From positions 19,176,030-19,240,029 of the forward strand of contig JAKZAP010000016.1 in the NCBI GenBank assembly GCA_023053575.1: 64,000 bases of DNA, written 5' to 3'. Positions 1 to 10,511 of the stretch are shown in pieces. This stretch comes from Branchinecta lynchi (taxonomy: Eukaryota; Arthropoda; Branchiopoda; Anostraca; Branchinectidae). The notes beneath the pieces are model-generated. The model was not told where the DNA came from and did no database searches. It saw only the letters and a program-made list of their open reading frames with translations. Position numbers and translations under genes: made by a program. Position 1 is the stretch's first letter; each line of letters opens with the position of its first letter.

Positions 1-116
1 GAGAAGCTTCGGCTTAACGTCTTTTTCTATTAATAAATAAATAAATAAATATAGATAAGTGTGAGTTTCTTCCCTATAATTGCACTACTGCTACTCCCCT
101 TCTCTGTAATAATTTC

Positions 117-940
117 ACTATCCCTCTTGTAGATTGTAGCCGGTGGCTTGGTATCTCTGTTACTAACAATCTTTTGAATTTACGTCAGCGTACTGTTTCT
201 GATATCAGTAAAAAGATCCAGCTTGGTTATGCAAAGATTGTTGCAAACCGAGGGAAGTATAACAGCTGGCCAAACTTTATTCTACTTTCTGTGATCATTC
301 TGTCCTTTATGCTTCGGTCTTTTCCCCCTTTTTAAGAAAGGTAATTTAAAAAGAATCCGGATAAATTACTTCATAGACTGCAAATTTCTTCTGTATCTTC
401 CACCTTGCCAAAAACCAGATTCTTGTTAGCAAATTTTCAGTTCCGGATATGTTGGAGATACTGCGCAGAATACTCTCCGGTACGGCTTATGCGCGCCTAT
501 CCCCTCACCACCGTCTTATCCGTTTCTTTCGTTGATTTTGTGTTTTTTTTTGTTTTTTTTTACTTATTCCTACTCCACCATATTTTTTATTCAAACAATC
601 TTTACAACGGCTACGTCAGCTGCGATTCTTCATCAGCGATATTTCGACCCTTCTTGGCAAGGGACCTCGTCAGGCTGTCAATCCTCTGGTTCAACTTCGG
701 GGAAGGAAACAAACCTGTAATAAATCTTTGTTTCCTTCCCCGAAGTTGAAGCAGAGGATGGACAGCCTGACGAGGACCCTTGCCAAGAAGGGCCGAAATA
801 TCGCTGATGAAGAATCGCAGCTGACGTAGCCGTTGTAAACATTGTTTGAATAAATGTTTCAAAGTCAGCTTGGGCTCAAAGAATATTTATCCACCATATT
901 TACTTCATGTATTGTGTGGGTGATAAATAAATAAAACTAA
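117..940 (+). pseudogene. Non-LTR retrotransposon 3' fragment (RT C-terminal part and 3' UTR), interrupted
   Basis: Decayed 3' end of a non-LTR retrotransposon. From about 135 the + strand reads WLGISVTNNLL, then KIQLGYAKIVANRGKYNS, which resembles the post-RT region of CR1/Jockey-type polymerases. After a frame change, 343 onward reads LKRIRINYF and then CKFLLYLP, a signature shared with the fragments near 21.1 and 27.1 kb. A T-rich 3' UTR follows, with the motif TACTCCACCATATTT and a final GGGTGATAAATAAATAAA. Frameshifts and stops make it inactive. A foldback element at 586-889 splits the 3' UTR. Removing it and one copy of the 12-bp duplication restores the UTR layout seen at 21.4 and 41.0 kb. 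The clade is inferred, not proven. Confidence 0.7.
586..889. mobile_element. FB-12 foldback element, near-perfect hairpin
   Basis: Two arms of about 125 bp (about 589-713 and 727-853) are inverted copies with only a few differences, separated by about 13 nt. A single-sided tail ends in GTCAGCTTGGGCTCAAAG and AATATTTA. Identical 12-bp repeats, TCCACCATATTT, flank it at 574-585 and 890-901, so the insertion boundaries are clear. It sits in the 3' UTR of a non-LTR fragment. No coding capacity is seen. A transcript would fold into a long dsRNA hairpin (inference). A 12-bp duplication is longer than the usual duplications of cut-and-paste DNA transposons and more like target-primed insertion. Confidence 0.8.
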
Positions 941-1260
941 ATTAAATATCATACTCGATAATATTATATATTATTATGTGTGTAAGTGTATCAAGATAGA
1001 TTCAGTTAATTTCTTCTACCGCCGAAAAATTGTCTTCTACTGACTCTCATTTGAAAAACGATACATAATTGGGAGTCTTAGCAGCACATCTGTTTGTCTG
1101 TTTGTCATTCTGGATACAGAAAAAATTAGTAAAATAAACATATCCATTTCACGGCATTATTATCTGCGGGGCGATTCCAAACGAGGGGTGTGCACATTAC
1201 ACCAGTATGCTATACCAGTTTGCCTTGATCCTGACGATCGATTCTGGAGAATATGATTAA

Positions 1261-1905
1261 AGGACGTGTCTTACCTATAATACTAATGCAACCTACTTCC
1301 TTAATCACTCCATATATTTCTAAACCGGAGACTTACGTTTTGTGCGGTATATTCTAACCCCTCTAACAGAACCTCGCTGATTCTCTCACTTGCCGTGTTT
1401 TGCTACCTTCGATGTGTATCAGGCTGTCGACGGTTGTCTGCGAGAAGTTTTTCCATTAGGAAAACCGGTTATGTAAATTGTTTCCCTGTTTTCGCCACAA
1501 GTCAACGAGTTTCGGAAAAGGCTTAAAACAGCCAAAACCGTTGGTTATTTATTGAAAGCACAGCATATTTTGAGTATTCAAATACTTTAAGTTGAAGAGT
1601 GACCCGATGAAAAATTTGTAGCCTGCGTAGTAGTATGGTAGTAGTACGAACAAGTTGCATGTAATACTATGTAATAGCAAAGAATACTGTCATTTAATGT
1701 GCCTCAGACTGGTCCAATCTTATTTAGTAGTATCCAGTAGCATCCTGTCTTGTCATACTAGCATCCAGTCTTGCTAAAAGTAGCATAGTAGTATGCAGTA
1801 ACACGGTAGCCATAGCATCGGTAGTACTGCATGCTACTTTTTTGTACTACTTCATAGTACTATTTTGAGATAAATTTTTCATCGGGGAATACTGCGAGAC
1901 GTCCT
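1261..1905. mobile_element. M-TTAA MITE, interrupted by a nested element
   Basis: Starts AGGACGTGTC right after TTAA (1257-1260) and ends GACGTCCT right before TTAA (1906-1909). The TTAA target duplication resembles that of piggyBac-type or T2-type elements. The body matches the copies at 4.9, 6.5 and 8.9 kb, including TGCCGTGTTTTGCT, TGTCTGCGAGAAGTTTTTCC and AAGGCTTAAAACAGCC. No coding capacity. About 284 bp of foreign sequence interrupts it near the right end. Confidence 0.75.
1603..1886. mobile_element. Nested inverted-repeat element inside M-TTAA
   Basis: Bounded by a perfect 15-bp inverted repeat, CCCGATGAAAAATTT at 1603-1617 and its complement at 1872-1886. The interior is rich in AGTAGTA and ATAGTACT motifs and has no ORF. 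Other M-TTAA copies run straight through this position, so it is an insertion. I see no clear target duplication and cannot assign a superfamily. Confidence 0.6.
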
Positions 1906-1910
1906 TTAAC

Positions 1911-2590
1911 AGTTTAAAAACCAATTGTTATAAAATACGTAAACTAAAAGAAAACTACTCTTTAGAGCACTAAGTTGGCCTTTCTTATAATTTTTACTTT
2001 ATTTCTGTCCTCCTGAATACCACTGAGCTTAAAGCATTTGGTTCATGTGGGCCGAGAAGGTGGGAGACAACATTATCTTTCGAGAGGTCAGATTTTTACG
2101 AAAACACTGTTACCTTTGTTTTCTTCAAAATCCTCACGGTAGATCGGCAATTACTTGAAGACAATTCACTCTTCGTAGCAAGGTAGCTATTGCTCATTAG
2201 TTATTGAGTGATCTCCCACCGGAGACTAAAAGGGTTACTTAACCATCGAAGGGAGAGTAAGAGGATTAATTCAGCTAAGTACACCACCTTAACGTTTAAA
2301 TATGTCGGGAGAGGGAATCATCGGCCAGTTTGAAATTTTTTGGGTCTCGAAAGCTGAATATTATTTTAGCTGAATTTCAGAATCTTCAAGAAATCACATA
2401 ACAAATTTAGTATAATTTACGGCGTTTGTTTATTATGGTCCAGTTTACATCCGTTCTTCCTTGGACTTGAGGTAATCAGCAAGAAAAAACAGGAAACAAA
2501 ATATTAAATGAAATTGATAAAGCTAGGAATTAGTTTGATTTTTCTACACATTTATCATATACCTGCAAAAAAACAACATTTTGTTAGATC
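1911..2590. other. Unassigned AT-rich sequence
   Basis: No convincing ORF, no inverted termini and no match to another part of the window was found. Confidence 0.4.
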
Positions 2591-2593
2591 CAT

Positions 2594-3420
2594 AGTCAAA
2601 CTATTTATTTATTTATTTATATATTCATTTATTTCCCTCAGAACTGAGGAGTACAAAATAATGTATAAAAAAGAACTATGACTAAACCATCTGGTCCATT
2701 CATTAACACATAAATACTATAAAAAATACACACGATGTCGACAATTAAGTTACAATTATGTACACACTATTTTATTCACTTGTTAAAAAATGGGTACAGG
2801 TTGTGGGTTTGGAGGGCTACCAAGCCTTTTTTTTTTATAAAAGTTGGTAATTTTTTTTTCCTCAAAATTAGAACTGGGTCTTTTACTTTAAAATTGGAAA
2901 CCAACTGTGAATTACTGAAAGAAATGGGGAACCCGAGGAGAAAATTTGAAATTTTAATAGCAGATACGTCGCAAATTCGAAAATTTTCTACGATTGTTGC
3001 AGCAAAAAGAACATGAGATAAAGCAACAGCGGTGAACAATGACCCGAGGATGTCTATCCTGTATCGCCCACGAAAACGAATTAAGAGGCCAAATGCCTTG
3101 CGAATTCTTTCTTGTATATGGTTGACAATTATAGACTGAGAAACTTTAGCTGACGATGCATATGGGATCCCTAAGTACGTCACTATATCACATGCTGAAA
3201 AAAGAATCCCTTTACCGCAATCAAGACATTCATTTCCTTCCACGGTGCTATTTACCACAAAAAGACTGGCATTTACCAGCACCAACGGAAAGACCCTTTG
3301 CTGACAGAGAAGTGGCAAGACGGTTAAAATTCTCAGCCAACGCAGCTTTTGATTTACTCAGTAAAATTATGTCGTCGGCATAAGCTAGGTAAGAAACATC
3401 TCGAAGAAACATCATAGTCA
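2594..3420 (-). pseudogene. Non-LTR retrotransposon 3' fragment, minus strand
   Basis: An open frame of about 180 codons at 2776-3318 reads RYRIDILGSLFTAVALSHVL, ICDVSAIKISNFLLGFP and VKDPVLIL. These align in order with RYKRSILSKIYNAFAVPHLL, CTISDMRMLRSLFFWYAKFL and VTDPIKAI of the opposite-strand fragment starting at 3484. This is the C-terminal region downstream of the RT domain of a non-LTR element. The catalytic motifs are absent, so it is 5'-truncated. The 3' end is a GGGAAATAAATG-type tail with repeated AAAT on the minus strand near 2594-2640. It lies tail-out and back-to-back with the next fragment. Confidence 0.65.
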
Positions 3421-3483
3421 AACAATGATCCCAGCCTCCCGATCTCGGGTGCTTCCAAGCCGCGCCACTAGATAACCTATCGG

Positions 3484-4096
3484 TTGGATCGAGTCACGTC
3501 TTCACCTTGGGTCTTGGGTGGGGGGGAGGGGGGCCTAGACGTTGCGACTGCTGGAGCTTACGAATTTGTAGGTTCAAAGCTTCGTAAGTCATACGGTGTG
3601 CTTGTTCCGTGTAAAGCTCGATATAAAAGAAGCATACTATCTAAAATCTACAATGCATTTGCTGTGCCCCATTTGCTTGCTATGTCGCCTTTTTGGAATG
3701 TATGCACTATCTCTGATATGAGGATGCTGCGATCGTTGTTTTTTTGGTATGCCAAGTTCTTGCTTGGTATACCTCTGCGGGCCAGAAACCGGCGCCTGGT
3801 TTCTCTGTATGGGGTCACGGATCCGATCAAAGCTATCGCGGAACGAAGATTGCGGTTTGAGAAGTCGTTGGATTCGACGAATAGCTTGTTCAGCGCCTTT
3901 CTGTAAATTGTTACTTGAAGATTTCTTTTCTTTCTTCTTGTTAAGTGTGTTTCTTTTTGCAGTTGTTGTGATGAGAAGGTGTTTTGTCTATGACTGTATC
4001 TATTTTCTTCTTCTTTTTCTTTATTTTTTTTCTTTATGTGGCTATTTTTCCATGTGTGTATTTCGGGTAATAAATTTATTGATTGATTGATTGATG
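3484..4096 (+). pseudogene. Non-LTR retrotransposon 3' fragment with (ATTG)n tail
   Basis: An open frame at 3484-3906 encodes about 140 residues. It includes SYGVLVPCKARYKRSIL, NAFAVPHLLAMSPFW, CTISDMRMLRS and FWYAKFLLGIPLRARN, followed by a stop. This is the conserved C-terminus of the non-LTR family that recurs here. The RT catalytic domain and endonuclease are missing, so it is a 5'-truncated dead copy. After a T-rich 3' UTR it ends GGGTAATAAATTT and then (ATTG)n at about 4077-4095. CR1/L2-type elements end in short tandem repeats rather than a poly(A) tail. Low-complexity GGGTGGGGGGGAGG at the 5' side suggests the junction lies near 3510. Confidence 0.7.
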
Positions 4097-4375
4097 CAAC
4101 TACCTTTAAAAAGGGTTTCAGATAACGCTATTTATTCCTAAAGCCGACCCTTCTTGTGTTTCGTTATACCTACAATATTTTCCTTCACACATATTATACG
4201 CACTGAAGGAAATGCTCAAACGTTCACTTCCTTCACGTTGCTACTTGCAAGTGCCTAGTCTCTATGCTCGCCATCCAAACATAGTCCGGCTACGCCAGGA
4301 TTCTTTTTTCCCTCCGTGTTCGTAGCGAATCACCATGAACGATTTGCAATGTGTTAAATATCAGCATGTTACGAG

Positions 4376-4850
4376 TATTTCGTTGTTTCTTTCCAGTTTG
4401 ATTTCTTAGTGTTTAACCGAATAGGGCAATTGAGATCCGACAGCCTGGTTACGCTTCGCTTATTTACTTAAATAGTTCTGAAAACTCGATAAATACGCGC
4501 TACTTCGTCTGTGCGCTATCCAAAGATAGTCGATTTCATCGAATGAACTTATTCATTCTGGTTTGTGGTACCTCTATGTGCTTGTCCCTCTTATTTTTGA
4601 AATATTTAGCAACTACAAAGGTAAGCCATTGACGAAAAATAACCCATATTAATCTAAATCAAATCTAACAAAAAGACGTATCTTATCATCACTTTCCTAT
4701 TCAAGAGCTTAGCGTCCGTAGCACATGGAGATGCAGGGTTATGTTGAAATTTAACTTCTCCAAGTCCGGCTGAATTTTGGGTTGTCGTGCAAGCAGCGCA
4801 CATTCTGAACGTTATCACTAGAGCCCCGGGTGAAAAAATACAAAATCTCG
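4376..4850 (-). repeat. Dispersed repeat (ACAAGCGCATAGAGG family), inverted copy
   Basis: Contains GGTACCTCTATGTGCTTGT at about 4568 and ATTCTGAACGTTATCACTAGAG at about 4802. These are complements of motifs at 20.09/19.91 kb and 48.78/48.54 kb, in the same relative order. No ORF of note and no defined ends. Confidence 0.45.
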
Positions 4851-4924
4851 GTAGATGAGTCAAAATAATTCAGTGTATTCAAAAATCAGGTGTAGAAATA
4901 AGCTTCCTTTTGGTTATACTTTAA

Positions 4925-5275
4925 AGGACCCGTCGCACCAATACAACCTATTTCCTTAAGTACATTCATTAATTCTTATACCAGGAGAACCAAATTCTAT
5001 ATGTTACAATCTGAACTCGCTAACGTAATCTTTGCACTTGCCATGATTCAAAATTTTCTATGTACGTTATGTTTCCGAAGAGTCTTCGCATATCATGCTA
5101 CTGATGCGTAAAACCGGTGATCTGAATTTTGTCAAGTTTTGCAGTCAATGTGTTTGGTAAAAGGCTTAAAACAGCCAAAGCCGTGGATAATTTGTTAAAT
5201 GCAGAGCTTAGTTTTACGGTATTCAGAAAGCTTTGAGTACTGGAACATAAACAGTGAATAGTGCGAGGTGTGCTG
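4925..5275. mobile_element. M-TTAA MITE copy
   Basis: Begins AGGACCCGTCGCACC after TTAA at 4921-4924. The body shares GGCTTAAAACAGCC, CCGTGGATAATTTGTT and TAGTGCGAGG with the sister copies. The right terminus is decayed, so the end is approximate. Confidence 0.65.
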
Positions 5276-5596
5276 TAATATTTCAAGACTACTTCATGCC
5301 TGAAATCTTGGCTGTTGTAGACCATCACCTAGTAGACAGAGTAGGATTTATATCAAGCAGAAGCAGAGCATTCGATTGAGAATACTTCGTCCAGGTTGGG
5401 GTACGGAGTTTTAAAGCATGCCGATTAAAAAAATGTCACCTCGGATCAGAAAGTTGCTTGTATTCTTTCAGCGGCCGTCGTCCGAACTCATTACAAACAG
5501 GGTAACGAGGCGTACCATTCGTTTTATTTTCTTATTTCCCCGGTTTTTCGGCTACGCCCTGGAAGGCACTTCAGTCGTTGAAACCGCAGTCGTGAA
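5276..5596. other. Unassigned spacer
   Basis: I see no gene, tandem repeat or recognisable element end here. Confidence 0.35.
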
Positions 5597-6310
5597 ATGT
5601 ACCGATCACTTTTCCGTTGGTTTGTCCGGTGATCGCGAGTTTGGATACTTCCAGATGTACTAGGACGATGAAACTTGGCAGGCCTATCAGGGACCCGACC
5701 AAACTAACTTGGCAATATTCACTTCCCCGACCCGACCATCGTGAGGGGAGTGGAGGGAGGGGGAATCCGGAATCTTCAGGTATGGGGAACTTTAGAACGG
5801 GTGATCTGGTCTTAAAGAAACTTGGTATTTGGATAGACCTCGTTTCTCAGATGTCCCATTTCAAGTCCGGATCGGATCAAATGAATATGGGAGGTGGCAA
5901 CCGGAAATTTCTTGACACGCTTAGAGTGGAGCCCTAGATACATCCGTGACAGAACCGACCTGATTCGGGCGCTGTAGGAGGAGTTAGAGGGGGGAGGGGC
6001 GGGAATTCCGGTGATCTCTAGTTGAGGTACTTACATTGCAGATGTGCATGGACGATAAAACTTGGCTTGAACCTGAGACAAGATTGGCTTAGTAAGAGTC
6101 AGTTCCCCGATCCGACTATCGTGGAGGGAGGGGGGAATCCTGAAACATGAGGGATGTAAAACTTTCGAACTGATGATCGGATTTTAATTAAACTTGATAC
6201 TGGTCATACTTTATACTAGACCTCGTGTCTCAAATGTCCCATTTCAGGTCCGGACTGGATCCGATGAATGTGTGTGTTTGGCGGGAGGGGGAGAAATACA
6301 ACAATTTGTA
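5597..6310 (+). mobile_element. Hel-A element, decayed copy
   Basis: ACCGATCACTTTTCCG is followed by GGTGATCGCGAGTTTGG, CTTCCAGATGTACTAGGACG and ATGAAACTTGGCAGGC, then GGGACCCGACCAAACTAAC and purine-rich GGGGAG tracts. The order is that of the complete copy at 14.56 kb. A second partial unit starts near 6010 (GTGATCTCTAGTTGAGGTAC). The left terminal hairpin and right end are not preserved, so both limits are approximate. Confidence 0.6.
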
Positions 6311-6508
6311 GCATCTAGGATTCAAGGTTGAGGTGTTGGGCCAAGCGCCAAGGCGGGATTGGGAATCATTTTTTTTTTTTGTTTTTTAGTTGAAAAGGAG
6401 GTAAAAGGGAAACAGACTCACGTTAGTCCTCGTTCGTCAATAACGTTTCTGTCAATTATTTGAGTGTTTCATATTTAATTTTTCTTTCTACTGCAATTAC
6501 GTCCTTAA

Positions 6509-6876
6509 AGGACCTGTCATGCCTATAATAATACCGCAACAGACTTCCATAACCACTCCATATATTTCTAAACTCGGAGACCCCAATTCCTTACGGTACA
6601 TTCTAACCCCTGTATCCAAACTACGCTGATTCTCTCCCTTGCCGTGTTTTGCTGCCTTCGATGTGTATCATGCTGTCGACTGTTGTCTGCGAGAAGTTTT
6701 TCCATCAGAAAACCTGTTATGTAAATTGTTTCCTTATTTTTACTACAAGTCAAAGGGTCTCGGAAAATGCTTAAAACAGCCTAAACCGTGGGTTATTTGT
6801 TGAAAGCACAGCCTAGCTTTAAAGTATTCGAATATTTTAAAATACTGTAATTTTGAATAAATAGTGCGAGGGGTCC
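6509..6876. mobile_element. M-TTAA MITE, nearly full length
   Basis: TTAA at 6505-6508 precedes AGGACCTGTCATGCC, and the right end AGTGCGAGGGGTCC is followed by TTAA at 6877-6880, one base short of the usual terminus. At about 368 bp it is the best intact representative of the family. No ORF. Confidence 0.75.
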
Positions 6877-6880
6877 TTAA

Positions 6881-8430
6881 AGCAGGACGTATGAATTCTT
6901 CAATCTTTCATTATTTTAATCCAACCAAATATAAAATCAAATAAGAAATATTTAAACACTCAACAGTTTATGATGTCTCATCCTTATAGCTAACTGGCCA
7001 TAGTAGTAAGTGAAAATAGAAAATACTTTGTTAAGAGAAATTCTCTCAGAACCTGTTGATTATCTGTTCAGACTCGAGGCGTTACTCCCTTCGGAGAGCT
7101 GATGAAGGTGGTGCTTTATTTCTTTGGCGGTTTTATTAGAGTAGATCACACCTCAGAGAAAGGCGGCTTCGGAAACTGGAACTGAAACAGAAATTGAAAC
7201 TCGAACGTGGGGAATTTTTTTTTTCCAAAGTCTTGCCTTGCAGACGTACTCATATTTGTGGAGTAGGTAGCCCCTCTGACAGAGGTCACTTAGGAAGTAG
7301 TCACGTGAAATCAAAACTAATATAGAAATTGGAGCTCGAACTTTGAATCGATCAGTTATTTCCTGAGTCTGCATCGCAGCTAGTGTACTAATGCGATTAG
7401 ATAAGTTTTGGTTAAATTGTTGATCAATCTACTTCCTACAATGGAAAAAATTTGCACAAATCCGGCAGAGCGTAAAGCATGAAAAGGCCGGAGAAACCTC
7501 TGGGGAAAATAAAAAAAAATACAAACGTTGAAAAAGGGCCGTTTCCAAAGCCTGACGTCGAAAATGTACTTCTGCTTGCACAGTAGGTAACCCTCTCGGT
7601 AACCCTTCAGAGACAGATTCAGGCAACAGTATGGATATAATGAAACTGAGTAATGGTTTTATTTTCATCTGTCAAAAACAGCACAAGGCACAAAGACGGA
7701 AAATAAGAAAAAAGAGAAGCAGACAAACAATCTACAAGATATACAGAAACATCTAGCCCAGAGCCTCGGTCGAAAGGTAAACAGAAACGGAATCTATCAA
7801 TGTGCAATCACGAACAGCATCTCAGAAAACAACACTGTATGAAGAAAATTGAAACTGTAACTGGTACGAAGACTGGATTAAGAAGGGTCAACGAAACATC
7901 TGGACCCCATGAATCACCAGTTGCTCGCCGCTTTCATTAGCGGGACCGGGAAGGCCCTCTCCTCTCTTATCGGATAAATGCCATCCTCGATGTGTGTTGG
8001 AAAGTGATATGAATGTCCTAATGGAATTTCTCAGTGATAGACAAACGATCCGCTCCCACGGAACCGACGGTTTGGTTGCCAGGCCAGGCTGAAACGCTGG
8101 TCTCGGTTTTGAAAAGTTACTAATACATAGATGGCACTTTACACAAGGAACTAGTACCGTGACCAATAAACCAGAAATAGTTTTTTCGAATATAATTTAG
8201 AAGTCTATGACTCCATTGTCGGCGCCACGTAGACATACCAGGACCCACAAGGCGGGGTCTCGTTGTAAAAACCAAATATATAATTTTAATGGGGAAGACG
8301 CCCTTGAGATGGAAACATTTTATAATTATATTATATTGGGATGTGAACTGGTTAGACGAGTTTGCCTTCGGGCGGGGTAACTGTTCCTATGGTCGGCTTC
8401 TACCAGACTATTGTAGTGGTTTGCGAACTC
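6881..8430. other. No gene recognised; weak internal duplication
   Basis: Near 7230-7300 and 7560-7640 there are weakly similar stretches (GACGTACTCATATTTG...GTAGGTAGCCCCTCTGA versus TGTACTTCTGCTTG...GTAGGTAACCCTCTCGG), which suggests an old duplication. No convincing coding frame or element termini. Confidence 0.35.
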
Positions 8431-8440
8431 TGTTCACAAG

Positions 8441-8516
8441 CCCCCGGTAGCTCAAATGGTAAGAGCGCCTACCTTGTAAGCAGAGGGTCCCGGGCTCAAA
8501 TCCCGGCTGAGGAGCA
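8441..8516 (+). tRNA. tRNA-Thr(TGT)-like gene, probably a pseudogene
   Basis: The canonical layout is present: 7-nt acceptor strand at 8441-8447, TA, D-stem GCTC/GAGC (8450-8453, 8463-8466), anticodon loop CTTGTAA with TGT at 8475-8477, and a 5-nt variable loop. The T arm is a perfect CCGGG/CCCGG stem (8490-8494, 8502-8506) around CTCAAAT. The A box (TAGCTCAAATGG) and B box (GGCTCAAATCC) are recognisable, and a T run at 8517-8522 could end Pol III transcription. The anticodon stem has two mismatches and the acceptor stem two or three, so a pseudogene or tRNA-derived relic is more likely than a working tRNA. Confidence 0.6.
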
Positions 8517-8879
8517 TTTTTTCTATCATTACGCTTTACAAAATTGAAAAATTAGGCTTACCCGCCATTTTTATTTCACAGGTATTTGTTATCACGACCT
8601 CTTCGGATCTCGTTATTTTTCTTCCTAACGGACCCTTTTTTTCTCGAGGAAAGTTCGTGTTTGAAGCACAGAGAAGAGTATTTACGATCTCATTTGGGTA
8701 AAATGCACGAAGAGTCAAGAGTTTTGAAATGGTAGAAAAGGATGTAGCTGCTTTTTGAATTGCATACTTACAATACTGTAAATTCCTCCTCTACTTGCCA
8801 ATTTGGTTATAAAAACCGAAAAATTATAAATAAATTTTCAGTAACAAATTTAACTGTTAAACTTGATGAGCTGCATAGG

Positions 8880-9110
8880 AATCTGTCTGTCGCACTATTT
8901 ACTCTTCAACTTACAGTACTTAAAAATATTTGAATACTTTAAAACTAGGCTATTGCTTTCAACATGTAACCCACGGTTTTGGTTGTTTTAAGCCGTTTCC
9001 GAGACCCGTGACTTGTGGAGAAAACAAAGGAACAATTTACGTGACCGGTGGAAAAACTTCTCGCAGACAACTGCCGACAGCGTGATACAGATCGAAGATA
9101 ATTTCTCCGC
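8880..9110 (-). mobile_element. M-TTAA MITE, inverted and truncated copy
   Basis: Reads the complement of the family: CGCACTATTTACTC, AACCCACGGTTTTGG, TTTAAGCCGTTTCCGAGACC, and CTTCTCGCAGACAACTGCCG. The segment beyond the TGTGTATCA region is missing, so this is about two thirds of an element. Confidence 0.6.
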
Positions 9111-9129
9111 ATCATGGTCTTGTCCGTTT

Positions 9130-9245
9130 GTTTGAAATAGGAAGGAAGGAAGGAAGGAATTTATTTCTTCAGCATTTCTACAACAACATGTTGAACATAT
9201 TCTTAAAGCACGTCTCAATATGTGACAACGGGTCACCTGTGCAAG
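9130..9245 (-). repeat. Probable retroposon 3' end with (TTCC)n tail
   Basis: On the minus strand the sequence ends GCTGAAGAAATAAATTCC followed by (TTCC)n (9141-9160 on +). This follows the pattern of the other non-LTR 3' ends here, an AAATAAAT motif and then a 4-bp microsatellite. No coding part is left. Confidence 0.4.
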
Positions 9246-9280
9246 ATGGACATCAAATTATCAAGATCTATTGATCTGTT

Positions 9281-10420
9281 TTTTTATTTTTATTTTTTTT
9301 ATACACTTAGTGAGACTTCAGCTCACTCCAAATCAGCTCAATCGACACTCAAACACCCATAACCTACCCAATTCCCATTCCCCTCCCCAATCTTCATTAA
9401 ACCAAATCAATTACCCAACAAATTTTTTTTTAATCTAGTCTTAAACAATAAATGGTTGTCAGACTCCCTAATTCTTGCCGGTAGATTATTCCAAATAATC
9501 ACACCACTGTTTCTAATTATAAATGACGCTCTACTACTCTTGCGCGACTCACTAACAAGCCTATCATTATTCCTCGTATTGTAATCATGGTAATCTGAAT
9601 TCAGACTAAAAAAAGTACTAAAATACGACGGAGAAAATTTATTTAATACACTGTACACAAAATTACCAATTTGCTGATCTCTTACATGTTTAACTTTCAA
9701 CACATTAAAATCTCGATAACAATCTTCTGTATGGCGGCAATTTTTTAACTCACCCAAAACACGGAGAGCTTTATTTTGCAGAATTTCAACACGTTTAAAA
9801 TTATAATTAAAGTTACTGGCATACACAGAACATCCATATATTAAATATGGATGAACAATTGAAAAATAAATGTCTCTTAATGCCGTTACCAGTAGAATAT
9901 TTTCGAATTGGCGCATTACACCCACGCCTTTCGCCATTTTTGTTGCAATAATGTCACTTTGTTTTTTCCAATTAAAATTTACATCAAGATTGAAACCAAG
10001 ATATTTTCAGGCATAAACTTGGTTAACCGGGGAATTTACAAGTAAAACGTGTTGTTGATCATTTATAGTTCGTTCAAGTCTACTAAATATCATGTAATTG
10101 GTTTTCGACGGATTCACTGCAGTGAAACTCGGCTTCATAAAAATTGTTAGGTTCACAAGTGCTGCATTAGCTTTACAAATCAACTCACTCAATGATCTAG
10201 CGGCTACAGTAAGTGCTGCGTCATCAGCAAATGCTGTGACTAATGTATCTGGTAAATAGAAACGTAGTGTGACCACGTACACTCGAAATAGAAGCGGACC
10301 AAGCACTGAGCCTTGGGGCACTCCACAATTGACATTATGAGCTTTTACAATAACACTGTCAACAACAACTCTGAGTTGTTGTTTAATCTGTGTGTATCTG
10401 TTCAAAGTGAAAATTTGTAT
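9281..10420 (-). pseudogene. Non-LTR retrotransposon reverse transcriptase, C-terminal half, one in-frame stop
   Basis: The frame runs on the minus strand from about 10405 to 9407. The N-terminal part has NCGVPQGSVLGPLLF (RT motif around the template grip) and TAFADDAAL with the catalytic DD pair. A single TGA near 10007-10009 interrupts the frame. The same frame then continues as KYLGFNLDVNFNWKKQSD and AKGVGVMRQ, then HPYLIYGCSVYASN, LQNKALRVLG, YNTRNN and WNNLPARIRES, typical of CR1/Jockey-group C-termini. The endonuclease and the first RT motifs are missing. The 3' tail is A-rich (T-rich on + at about 9280-9300). Apart from the one TGA this is the best preserved gene in the window, so it may be the most recent non-LTR insertion. 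Confidence 0.85.
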
Positions 10421-10511
10421 TCTAATTTAACTTCTGTTCTTTCTTTTTTCTATGTACTCCACCATTTTTGTTTTATAGAAGTGGATAAATGAAAAATTAG
10501 TTGGTACATTC

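Noticed and set aside
9941..10010. Programmed stop readthrough in the RT frame
   Set aside because: The single TGA lies between RT motifs where no readthrough signal is known. A point mutation in a dead copy is simpler.
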